Part shown: positions 22,866 to 32,476 of the stretch, piece after piece | Layout: each line of letters opens with the position of its first letter | How positions within the stretch are numbered: the stretch's first letter is position 1 | Translations under genes and position numbers: made by a program | The notes under the pieces: generated by a model | What the model was told of the DNA's origin: nothing | Database searches by the model: none | What the model saw: only the letters and a program-made list of their open reading frames with translations | NCBI GenBank assembly: GCA_963932465.1 | Contig: OZ010791.1 | Span: 324,341,283 to 324,405,282, forward strand | Source: Maratus speciosus | Taxonomy: Eukaryota > Arthropoda > Arachnida > Araneae > Salticidae | Direction of reading: 5' to 3' | DNA length: 64,000 nucleotides

Positions 22866-24000
22866 TTCTACAAGGCGTGTCAATATTTCTGAGGCAATAT
22901 TATTCTAAAATTAATATTACTCAAAAATACACTTTCTTCTGCATTTTTTTTTTATTTTTAGACCTTCCATAATTCTTAGAATGCAGAATAACAATAATAT
23001 AATTGACAACTGCGATCTTAAGCACTCATTAAAATATTGACTTTGTCAATTACATTCAGATGATTATTCGTAAAAAAAATCAAATTAGTTCACAATGAAA
23101 GAAATGAAGCAAAAGAAAATTACAATTTAAAAGTCCTCGATAGTGAAAAAGAAAATAGGTTTAAAAAAGGTTTCTCTGTAATTTATTAAACCAATTATCA
23201 TTCTAAAGAATAGTCTTAACAAATGTAAAACATCACTTTCGTTTGACAAAAAAAAAAGAAAAAAAAAAAAAAGTAAATAAAATGCAAGCCAAACATGGAC
23301 TCCTGGGGAAGGAAAAAAGTTCACTCCTAGGTTGGCCCGGATTGAGTCTCGTATAAGAAAATTGGCCCGAACCCGTGTTGACCTCTAGCAGTATTACACT
23401 TTATTTCCACTTCTCAAAAAAAAAAAAAAAAAAAAAAAATGTTTATCACGGGTTTAGGATTTTCAAACTCTGTTGTTTTCACCACAAGTTTAGAAAAAAA
23501 ACAGCAATATAATCTATCAATTTCTGTAAGAATAAAGATATAAAGTAAGCGGATAAATAGCTCTTTGAGACAAAGTATCAAGTTCTATTTATGAGATTTC
23601 TTCTTTGAACTTGTATGAAATACTGTAGGATAAAATTTTTGATTATAAAATCCACTTTTATTAAGTTTTTTAAAAATGAAGATGGATCATCAAGCTTACG
23701 GAACAAGAATTGTACATTTTAGTGTATTGTTTAAATAATAATTAATTTTGAAAATTTCTATGCATGTTCCTCCAAAAAAAAAAAAAAAAAAATCATCAGA
23801 ATTGGATTACAGTGTGTTCTCCTTAGTGTAAATAAAATAAAAATATTACTCAGATAATGTTAAAGTTGAAAAAACAAAGATTAAATATGTATATAACTTT
23901 AATTTCTGATTAAAGATTTAGTTTCTGAAGAAATAATTTAAGCATTAAACAAGGCCGTTTTCTTTTCTGTAGTTGAAATGGAAAAAAAATATTACTTATT
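22866..24000. other. AT-rich stretch with A runs
   Basis: A runs lie at about 23249-23271, 23417-23439 and 23776-23792. 'GGTTGGCCCGGATT' and 'TTGGCCCGAACCCG' near 23331-23375 form a short imperfect direct repeat. No gene seen. Confidence 0.45.
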
Positions 24001-24441
24001 ATGAAGCTAAAAAAATACCAGATGCAGAACTACGGTTCCATGAAGAACAAGAGGATGTCACTATTTATAGTATTAAGTAGGTCAAGAAGAAAGCGTGACA
24101 ATTGGTTTTGTACTGTTGAAGTATTGATTATCAAAAGACAATCATTGCATATTTTGCAAAGAAATAAAAAGCAATGGGCAAAGTCCGCAGTTTCTACTTT
24201 TTATTTTTGCAAAAGTTTTGCAATGATATTATATTTGTTAAAATACTTTACACATAATGTCATATTTGTACTTATGGCTGTTCTCAACTGCTCTGCTCAA
24301 CATGCGCAAAATGTTTTGACACATTTGCAAATTCATCTTTTAACAGAAAGATATGAAATTGGAATGCCTGACTATGGAAGCGACTTGGAATCGAACTGTG
24401 TTTTCCGTTTTTTGATAAATAAATTACCTATTGAGTTATAA
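24001..24441 (+). other. Unrecognised 146-codon open frame
   Basis: This is the longest uninterrupted frame in the 21-29 kb region and is notable for so AT-rich a sequence. The product is basic at its N-terminus and hydrophobic in the middle; no family is recognised. An overlapping alternative frame upstream reads YYEAKKIPDAELRFHEEQED then stops at 24080. That looks more protein-like than the annotated frame and suggests a frameshifted relict of some coding sequence. There are no neighbouring element ends that I can see. Low confidence that it is expressed. Confidence 0.2.
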
Positions 24442-25654
24442 GCGATTTTGATCACGTGATAAACACGTTTTTTGTCCTTTCTTGGGTGATTATTTTACTT
24501 ACGTGCGGAAACGCGGAAATTCGGTTCAAAAAGCCCACTTTGACACTATTTTCTGAAAGATCTATTGCGTTTGCAAAAAAAAAAAAAAAAACCCGGAAAA
24601 AACAGCTTGATTACATAGTTTTTGAACAATAACACCTGCTAGTTTTATGCATTTCCGAACAAAAATAAATTAAAACTTATGTCATAAAGTTGCCTTCCTG
24701 GATTTGAGAACAACCTTAATTATCCCAATAATAGTCGCGTCTTTTTCAAAACGTTATTAGTCACGCTCGGTCTTTTTGCCGCCGGCGCCCCCCCCCCCCC
24801 CCCTCCCGCAAACAGAAAACGTAAAATAAGAAATATTTTTCACCTAATATTTGAATATTACATTTCAATGAATTTATAAATTTGCAGTTTACTTAAATTA
24901 TACATTTTATTCATGAGATTTTCGAATAATGGGAAAAAGTAAAAAGGAACTGACATTAAGGATCGTTGCGTAGGCTTTTCCACCAATTTCAGCTTTGCTT
25001 GTAAAACTGTACTTGAAGTAAAAACAGACATGTCTTGTTACTTCACTATAGTGGTGTTGAAACATTTAAAGTTAGCTTCATGGTTGTTCTCCATTGTATT
25101 TTTAAGGGGGTATGAGAGAACAGAAGATAATTTATATGCGCGGAAAAAAGACCGACACGTGACTGTTTGTTATTTAATAAACACGTTTTAGTTTATTTTA
25201 TGGCAAATTTATCATAAAATAATTTTCGAAGTATAGTACTTTTATAGTACTTTATAGTACTCTTATGCAAATTAGAGCTTACTATGTTTAATTTCGGATA
25301 ATCGGAATTCGGATAACAGATGTACTATTATATTTTAAAATTTTAAATTTTTAAGAAAGCCATAAGCATCTAGAGCTTCTTAATATGTCAAAATAACCAA
25401 TAAGAGTGTATAATATTGCTGCTAATATATATATAATATAACAGATTTATGAGATTATTAGTAGTATTTTTTATTCACAGAAATATAGAATTTCACTTTA
25501 AATAACTAACAAAATAAGTATTAAGGACAACTTTTTGTAAGTGTCTAAGGATAATGCTTAAGTAGCTGATAGAAGGACTACGGTCTACATCAAAGCCACT
25601 TGATTTCTCAAAAGATTCCTTTATTCATATTTCATTTTTTAAAAAGTACTTTCC
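24442..25654. other. AT-rich stretch with a C16 run
   Basis: A run of 16 C (24788-24803) follows GCCGCCGGCGC. A runs lie near 24575-24591. No gene seen. Confidence 0.5.
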
Positions 25655-26060
25655 ATTGCAATTTCATGGAAATAAGAACAGTATGCCTTTCATAATGTTA
25701 GAATTATAAACAAGTTTCCAAAAGACGGTCTTGCTACACTGATACACAGAATCGAAATAGAAAATAAAAAAGAAAGCGTATCTTTGCAGTCACGTGTCAA
25801 AGGTTTTGAATGGGTGTGAACGTGATGTAATCAGAATCGTGCATATCACGAACATAGTAGGAATGCAATACGTTAAAATCTGAAAAGACTGTAAAAGGAT
25901 CTCTCAATAAAAGGGATACAATATATCAAAGATGCTCTCTTTTCTATTCCTTTTTACTTTCTTTATCAACAAAATTGTCTTTGAAGTGTACGTTAAAACT
26001 TTATAAATGAATTTCCATTTCTCAAGAAAAACAGATTCATTAATATATTTTGGAAAATGA
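25655..26060 (+). repeat. Old dispersed repeat (copy 1 of 3)
   Basis: The core 'ACACAGAATCGAAATAGAAAATAAAA...CAGTCACGTGTCAAAGGTTTTGAATGGGTGTGAACGTGATGTAATCAGAATCGTGCATA' (25741-25846) matches 58811-58915 closely and 43180-43260 partly. Weaker similarity to the 58.7-59.06 kb copy extends to about 25660 on the left and 26010 on the right. Terminal structures are not visible. Confidence 0.75.
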
Positions 26061-26837
26061 AAAATGGACATAATTTTAATATAGAAAAAATGATATATAT
26101 ATATATAATTTTAATCCCACATACTTATCAGTCTCGCTATGCAGAGCATTTTAATGTTATGACCAATGAATATGACATTAAGAAAATTAAAAGGCAATAT
26201 TAAAAACAAGTAAAAATTAAATTTAAAAAATCAAAAAAACCGACTGCGTAAAAAATCGAACTAATTATTTCTCATCAATGTGAAACTATTTTGTTATATT
26301 ACTTACCTATTTTTTTTTTATTATTTACTTACATTGATGACTTTTAAGTTGTGTTTAATTATTAGTTCCTATCTATAAACATTGTTTTGATTAGACCTAT
26401 ACATGTCTATGGAGATTAGAGTTGCAGTAAAGCTAGAGATCCTACCTACACAACTTTCAGGTTGTGTAATATTTAAACAGAGCTTCTGACTGTAAAATAT
26501 TCAATGAAACATCGTCTTCATTTTGAAAGACCTATTCAACGATATGCCACTCAATATGGTGCATAAAAATTTTTTTTCGTCTCTACGAACATTTTGTATT
26601 TTACGGCCGCCATTTGAAATTTATAAAAACAAAACATCGCCTATCACCATCGGACGGTTAAGACGAATCTATATAGACCTCATTCATTAAAATCCATCCA
26701 ACCGTTGGGATGTTTCGAGGATATAAAGAATTCCACATAAACAGATACGCGTGAAACACATAACTCTTCTTGGCAGTCGGGTAATAAAACGTCTTCGCAG
26801 CATGTAAATCGGTTTAAAAAGCGAAGTTTATCGTACA
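26061..26837. other. Unassigned stretch
   Basis: No gene seen. A TA microsatellite is at 26093-26106. Near 26640-26800 the sequence is less AT-rich ('CGGACGGTTAAGACGAATC', 'CTTCTTGGCAGTCGGGTAA') and may be the tail of an old element. Confidence 0.4.
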
Positions 26838-27402
26838 TACAGGGTGACCACAATTAAACTACCCTATTGTAAAGATGTCTACAGGCGAAACTAATGTTCA
26901 GAATGTTGTGAAATTTTGTTGAGGAGATAAAAAGATATAGGAATTTGTTTAAAAGAAAAAAAAAGTTCAAAATTTCGCTGCCAGAGGGCTTCTTTAACAA
27001 AATACACATTTAGTATACATTTATGATAGTTTACAAATTTTATAACAAACAACCGTGTTCCACATGACGGTCATCATTTTTAGATACCGCCTGGAACCGT
27101 AAGATAGTAGGTTCAACAGTCGGCTGCAGTGTGTTCTGGAAATGCCAAGAATATGTCATGGAATGCTGGCTTTAAGATCAGGTAAAGTTAAATAAAATGT
27201 CTAAACTATTCGTAGATGTATGCTAATTGTGTAATTCATTAAAAAATACCCTCTTGTGGGGAAATTTTGAGCGATTTTTCTTTAGCTTAAACAAATTCCT
27301 ATCCCTTTATTATGTCTTTCACAAAATTTAACAAATTTGTGAACAATAGCTTCGTCTGTAGAGAACTTTAAAGTAGGTTCGTTTAATTATGGACGCATTT
27401 TA
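26838..27402. mobile_element. Mariner-type inverted-repeat element, 565 bp
   Basis: The left end TA-CAGGGTGACCACAATTAAACTACC (26838) is matched by a worn inverted right end, GGTTCGTTTAATTATGGACGC (27376-27395). The arms remain alignable for about 145 bases: 'GATGTCTACAGGCGAAACTAATGTTCA...TATAGGAATTTGTTTAA' on the left against the inverse of 27258-27370 on the right. TA occurs at both edges. No transposase frame is present. Its right arm is the seed of the tandem array that follows. Confidence 0.75.
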
Positions 27403-28372
27403 TATTACACAGATTAAAACTTTTGAAACAGAAAAAGAAAAAAAAAGTCATGCTACTTTATATTTTTGTGTCTAGTCAGTGGGGAAATTTTAAACAATTT
27501 TTCTTTAGCTTAATCAAATTCCTATCCCTTTATTATGTCTTTCACAAAATTTAACAAATTTGTGAACAATAGCTTCGTCTGTAGAGAACTTTAAAGTAGG
27601 TTCGTTTAATTATAGACGCATTTTATATTACACAGATTAAAACTTTTGAAACAGAAAAAGAAAAAAAAAGTCATGCTACTTTATATTTTTGTGTCTAGTC
27701 AGTGGGGAAATTTTAAACAATTTTTCTTTAGCTTAATCAAATTCCTATCCCTTTATTATGTCTTTCACAAAATTTAACAAATTTGTGAACAATAGCTTCG
27801 TCTGTAGAGAACTTTAAAGTAGGTTCGTTTAATTATAGACGCATTTTATATTACACAGATTAAAACTTTTGAAACAGAAAAAGAAAAAAAAAGTCATGCT
27901 ACTTTATATTTTTGTGTCTAGTCAGTGGGGAAATTTTAAACAATTTTTCTTTAGCTTAATCAAATTCCTATCCCTTTATTATGTCTTTCACAAAATTTAA
28001 CAAATTTGTGAACAATAGCTTCGTCTGTAGAGAACTTTAAAGTAGGTTCGTTTAATTATAGACGCATTTTATATTACACAGATTAAAACTTTTGAAACAG
28101 CAAAATAAAAAAAAAGTCATGCTACTTTATATTTTTGTGTCTAGTCAGTGGGGAAATTTTAAACAATTTTTCTTTAGCTTAATCAAATTCCTATCCCTTT
28201 ATTATGTCTTTCACAAAATTTAACAAATTTGTGAACAATAGTTTCGTCTGTAGAGAACTTTAAAGTAGGTTTGTTTAATTATGGACGCATTTTATGTTAC
28301 ACAAATTAAAACTTTTGAAACAGCAAAAGTAAAAAAGCCATGCTACTTTATATTTTTGTGTCTAATCAATTT
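27258..28372 (+). repeat. Tandem array of five 223-bp units
   Basis: The marker GGGGAAATTTT starts at 27258, 27481, 27704, 27927 and 28150, an exact 223-base step each time. Units 2 to 4 are nearly identical; unit 1 and the last unit carry more substitutions (for example TTGAGCGATTTTTC in unit 1, and altered bases near 28240-28340 in the last). Each unit holds the right arm of the preceding inverted-repeat element plus ~80 bases of flanking DNA ending 'TTTTTGTGTCTAGTCAGT'. The array therefore arose by local amplification after the element inserted. The open frame at 28281-28487 is incidental. Confidence 0.95.
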
Positions 28373-28571
28373 CCAGAATATTGAATTTATTTTCTTTTTT
28401 AAAATGTTGTTTTTATTTTATTCAGTTAAAACATTTATATCCTGCGACATCCGTCACAAAATAATAATTAAAAAAATATCGTTTTAGACGACCATACAAT
28501 AAAATAAGAATAAAACTTATTTTGTTAACGTTTACTCACTAGTGGCCGAGAGGTTATGCTTTCAAAGATGG

Positions 28572-30332
28572 TAGGGTAGTCCGACCAGTAAGTGATCAGC
28601 CCCCAGTGAATGATTATTTTTTATATATTGTAATAGAATAAGGTTTGAAAGCACCCCCACTAGATGGGAATACAACATTGCCTTAATTCTATTCAATGGG
28701 AAGGTATTTCATTCCTGTTTGGTTACTAAAGTCACATTACTTTATTTTGAGAACATGTTGTATTTTTCATGTCTGAGAAACACATTATTTCTACGCTGAA
28801 ATAATAAGGTAAGTGCAATGTCATTTCATATGTTTGATAGGAATTTACTGTTATCATTTGCATTATGCACTAATTTTATTGTAAATACATTAAATATATA
28901 AATTATAGCCATACTTCTAATTGTTTTAACCATTGTGGAATATGTACAATTTGAGAATAGGGATGTTTAATAACTGGTTAGGCAAACGGTAAAAATCCAA
29001 TCTGTTCATTCACTGGAAGGAATACATTAGGCTACTTTTCCTAGTGAATGAACAGTTTTGCGCTTTATGTTTTTGTGTCTTCTTTTATACCTATAGCTTG
29101 AATTAAGTGATTTTTCAACAATGGTATCAAATGAAAAGTTAACAGATATAAAAACATGACAAAATAACATATACACACACATTTTTAAAAATAATAATTA
29201 TTGATGACATTTAAATCTCACTTTTTCTATGTTTTTAGATGATTGATAGAAATCTTACTGATGCCCAAGAAGATTCCTCAAAAAGGAAATATGGGAGTTT
29301 CAAGTACTCTACAGAGGACCTTGAAAATGCTGTACAAGCTATGAGGGTCAGGTCAACTCAGTTTGAAGAAGACATTTCTTCATTTTAATATTCCAAAAAC
29401 AACGTTGTCTATGAATCTGCGAGGGAAAACAATTGAAAGTAATCGTATGAGACGTTCTCTGTGTTGTCCTTTGAAGAAGAAAACTCCTTGAACATTGGAT
29501 AGTTGGAAAGGGAAAATTGAATTTACAATCCATAGGGATGTAGTAAAAGGTTATGTTTACAACGTCATGAAACAAACAGGAAGGAAAAATATATTTATAG
29601 ATAAACAGCCAGGGGAGAAATAGATGACCCTTTAATTAAAAATAGCATCCAAGGCTGGAAGTATGAAGTAACACCATGACAATATGTAGACCACGGGTCC
29701 ACATGTGGTGGAATTTGAAGTGGCCTGCAGTAAAGTATAAGATCAGGTAATTTAAGGATAATATGAAAAGGCACAATAAAAACACCTGAACTTATTTCTG
29801 CAACATCCACCCGTCCATCTGGAGTTATTACGGAAATAGAGAAGTACAGGGCCAATGATTTCAGGAAATAGAATTTGTTTTTCTTTTTTTAAATCTGTAA
29901 TTTAAAAACAGAAAATTGACAATTTTTCAAGCTGATTAATTATCATTCTGGGATTAAAAACACACATCGTACTTCAGTAAAAACATGTTACAAGTTATTT
30001 GTACAAGTTATTTGTACAAGTTATAAAATAAATAAAGAACTATGAAATGTAAGTATTTTTAAATTGCTGCCTGTTCATTCACTGGAAAATTTTGCGTTCA
30101 TTCACTGGTACCAACTGTTCATTTACTTGGTTTTTGTGTCGATTTCTATTAAGACATCTCTAGAATCCCAAGGAAGTAAAATATAAAATTCCTTTTGTTA
30201 TTTTTTAATAATTTGTAAACCAATAAATGTATTTGCACTGTAAAACACCAATAGGTACTGTTTATTAAAATATAATGAATCATTTTCTTTTCAAATGCGC
30301 TGAAGTGTTTATTTACTGGTCGGACTACCCTG
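28572..30332 (+). mobile_element. Pogo-like DNA transposon inserted in the SINE, ~1.76 kb
   Basis: The ends are inverted repeats: GGGTAGTCCGACCAGTAA at 28574 and TTTACTGGTCGGACTACCC ending at 30330. The left flank is TA and the right flank TG, consistent with a TA duplication with one later mutation. The SINE resumes on each side. A motif like GTTCATTCACTGG recurs near both ends in both orientations (28613, 29005, 29041, 30073, 30096, 30116, 30311), probably transposase-binding sites. It encodes a broken transposase (next entry). A small 15-base tandem repeat, 'TTACAAGTTATTTG', lies near 29988-30024. Confidence 0.85.
29239..29871 (+). pseudogene. Pogo/psq-type transposase pseudogene
   Basis: From the ATG at 29239 the frame reads MIDRNLTDAQEDSS then KYSTEDLENAVQAMR, the first helix of a psq-type helix-turn-helix, and stops near 29387. 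In the next frame the domain continues with FNIPKTTLSMNLRGK (about 29381-29425), the recognition helix 'IPxxTL..xxxGK'. Further on come WKGKIEFTIHRDVVKGYVYNV and FIDKQPGEK, matching the CENP-B/pogo DNA-binding region. Back in the first frame, SGVITEIEKYRANDFRK ends at a stop at 29869-29871. At least two frameshifts and several stops break it, and the DDE catalytic domain is largely missing. The ATG follows 'TTCTATGTTTTTAG', a plausible splice acceptor. Open frames on the opposite strand here are shadows. Confidence 0.75.
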
Positions 30333-30728
30333 CACTGGAGGGGTTGGTTTCGAATCCAATCGCAGCCGTTGACCTAATGTTTCGGAGTTTTCCGTGGTTT
30401 TCTTCGATCCTCGGATGTCCTTGCGTAAATACGGGTTAGGTTCCCTTAGAAAGGCCCCTACGGAGGGCGCATCTCCTTTGGGCCTATATCCCTCAAGAAG
30501 ATAATCAGCCGTCATAAAACAACGCCAACAACGTTAATGTTTACTTCTATATTTTTCTGGACGCTCTTAGAAAACTTGCAATTTGGCTGTGCATCATCCA
30601 TCCATTCAAAAATGAAAACAAAATTTACCTCCACTTTACAAAGTAATCTCAAGACACAAGGATTTAAATAATTTCAAAGTTAAGGTGTATTTATTTAAAG
30701 CATTTGCAGAAAAAAAAATTGCGTGGTA

Positions 30729-31703
30729 TAGGGGAGACCGTAACTAGTAGGCGCAGGTTTTAGTTATTGATTTTTATTAACTTTTTGTTTAAGTTTTTTT
30801 TATGAAACTTTAACTGCTCTTTTAAAGAACAGGCATTGGGCTATAAATACCCGGAGTTTTGAGTTTGTATCTTTTGTAGTTTATGTTTAGCGGAAGCCTA
30901 AAATAATGGGAAAATTGTGCTCCAACCTGCCCCGTCGCGGGGCAAGTTGCCTATACCTATGGGGTAAGTTTGCACACGATTTATAAAAATTTAAATGAAA
31001 CTCAAATAAGACAAGTAGTTAAGAGAAATCAATTTCATTATTACCAGTAAGTTTAAACAAAGGCGTTATCGCCGTACAATGCAAATTCTAAATTATACAG
31101 ACATAAAAATAATGAATAAAACATTAACATTGAGTAACTTCCATCCTACTCGATATCATCATCAGAGCTACAGTTGTCAAAAATAAAAAATTGAGTGCCT
31201 CCGCTTGGGCAAGCCTCGTGTGCCCAAAATCTTGCATTGCAACCACTTTTCTTGGTGTTTTCTGTTTTTCAAGCTACTAGCACGCACCAGACACCGAGCC
31301 AACTTGCCCCGTGTTCAATGTGCCTACTAGTCCCATAATAAATTTCTTCACAAAAGTGATACGTAACCATATAAGAATAAATAATACAAGTAAATCACAT
31401 ATGTGGTAGGTATAGTTAATCATACATTAAGAAAAACTGCACAAGTTAAATGGCAATTATTAAGATAAGTATTAGAAATTAGAAAAAGAATGAAGCAACA
31501 AAAAATTACTTATGAGTGCAAAACACAGAAAAATCGTAAGAAATGTCCACTGAATGTAGGTAACGCGTCAAAACTACAATGAGGATTGTAAAAAGCAAGA
31601 AGAAAGGTACTCTGTGACTGGTTGCTCAATCTATCCACAAACAGGCGAATTATGAGGACTGCGCCTACTTACTCCTGTAGCCAACTAACCCCGGTCTCCC
31701 CTA
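30729..31703. mobile_element. Pogo-like DNA element (GGGGAGACC family, copy 2), 975 bp
   Basis: TA-GGGGAGACCGTAACTAG at 30729 pairs with AACCCCGGTCTCCCC-TA ending at 31703. The nine outer bases are identical to those of the element at 20195-21880. Inside are 'CCAACCTGCCCCGTCGCGGGGCAAGTTGCC' near 30923 and 'CCAACTTGCCCCGTG' near 31300, the same subterminal theme as copy 1. Most of the coding region is deleted, but a C-terminal remnant is on the minus strand. Confidence 0.85.
31146..31272 (-). pseudogene. C-terminal Cys-rich end of a pogo-type transposase
   Basis: On the minus strand one frame reads NRKHQEKWLQCK and, after a one-base shift, the next reads FWAHEACPSGGTQFF then DNCSSDDDIE and a stop at 31146-31148. 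The pattern W-x-Q-C, then WAHEAC, then C-x-SDDD-E is the short cysteine-histidine C-terminal motif of many arthropod pogo/Tigger-type transposases. Its orientation inside the element matches that of the coding remains in copy 1, supporting common ancestry. Only this tail survives; the element cannot make transposase. Confidence 0.65.
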
Positions 31704-32114
31704 TTACACTCAAAAAAGTATTCATAATCTTAAATTTACCCTTAATTGTATATTTCTAAAATTTTCAATATTCCAATAGTATATAATTAAATCTAGAATT
31801 AAATTTTGAGAACTTTTTCCAATAGTTATTAAAAAATATGAGAAACAGAATATGTTTTAATTTTACAGACGTAATTATGTTGTAATAATTAAGGACTTTG
31901 CGTTGTACAATCAATACTAAGCGAAATAGGAGTTGTTTTCCAAGGTACATTTTAATCGTAAATTGAATGTTGATATAAAATATGCACATGAATAAAATAA
32001 ATTTCAACGCTTTGGTTTAATCTTTAAAACCATCTTTAGGATAAAATTTTCTAAAATATAAATCAGCAGGAAAACATTCTATATGCTACATCTTAAAAAT
32101 TAAACTCACACTGG
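31704..32114. other. AT-rich stretch, no gene seen
   Basis: Only low-complexity frames. This lies between the pogo-like element and the second SINE. Confidence 0.45.
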
Positions 32115-32387
32115 GAACCGTTCGACGGTTGGTTGGTTGATTGTGTTTATGACGGCCAATTATCAACAGGAGGGATATAGGCCCCAAGGGGAGGGAGTGC
32201 CCTTCGTGGGGGACTTTCTAAGGGAACCTAAACCGCATTAACGCTTGGAAATCCAAGGTTCGAAGAAAACCACAAAACTCCGAACGATTAGGTCGACAGG
32301 CGCGATTGGGTTCGAACCCAGCACTTCCCGTCTACCAGCTTCGAGAGCAGAACCTCTCGGCCACTGGTGGGGCGAACTGTTCGACGG
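32115..32387 (-). mobile_element. tRNA-derived SINE, copy 2 (complete, 245 bp)
   Basis: The SINE occupies 32129-32373 on the minus strand. It is bounded by GAACCGTTCGACGG (32115-32128) and GAACTGTTCGACGG (32374-32387), a 14-bp TSD with one mismatch. Read on the minus strand it starts CCACCAGTGGCCGAGAGGTT (A box TGGCCGAGAGG) and has a perfect B box GGTTCGAACCC. It continues through 'TTCGGAGTTTTGTGGTTTTCTTCGA' and ends near a GGTTG/GATTG-type simple tail. The head resembles tRNA Ser/Leu. It shows what the split copy at 28537-30532 looked like intact. Confidence 0.9.
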
Positions 32388-32476
32388 AAGCTTTCAAAAT
32401 TCATAAAAACAACACAGTGGCGCAATCTGTTATTCAAAGTAAACAATAAGAAAGAGTTGGAACAAGCGTGGAAAAT

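Larger units (their letters stand above)
28524..30545 (+). mobile_element. tRNA-derived SINE, copy 1, split by a pogo-like element
   Basis: SINE sequence occupies 28537-28571 and 30333-30532. GTTAACGTTTACT (28524-28536) and GTTAATGTTTACT (30533-30545) form a 13-bp TSD with one mismatch. The head 'CTAGTGGCCGAGAGGTTATGC' is a tRNA Ser/Leu-type A box; the B box GGTTTCGAATCC follows after the insertion. The body contains 'TTCGGAGTTTTCCGTGGTTTTCTTCGA', 'GTTAGGTTCCCTTAGAAAGGCCCC' and 'GGGCCTATATCCCTC'. All blocks recur inverted in the copy at 32129-32373. Without the insertion the copy is about 238 bp. The pogo-like element is therefore younger than this SINE. Confidence 0.88.

Noticed and set aside
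27258..28372. CRISPR array
   Set aside because: The units are 223 bp with no repeat-spacer alternation, and the DNA is clearly eukaryotic. It is a simple tandem array.
29348..29855. Two minus-strand open frames of 75 and 86 codons
   Set aside because: The plus strand holds recognisable pogo/psq transposase motifs in the same place, so these are antisense shadows.
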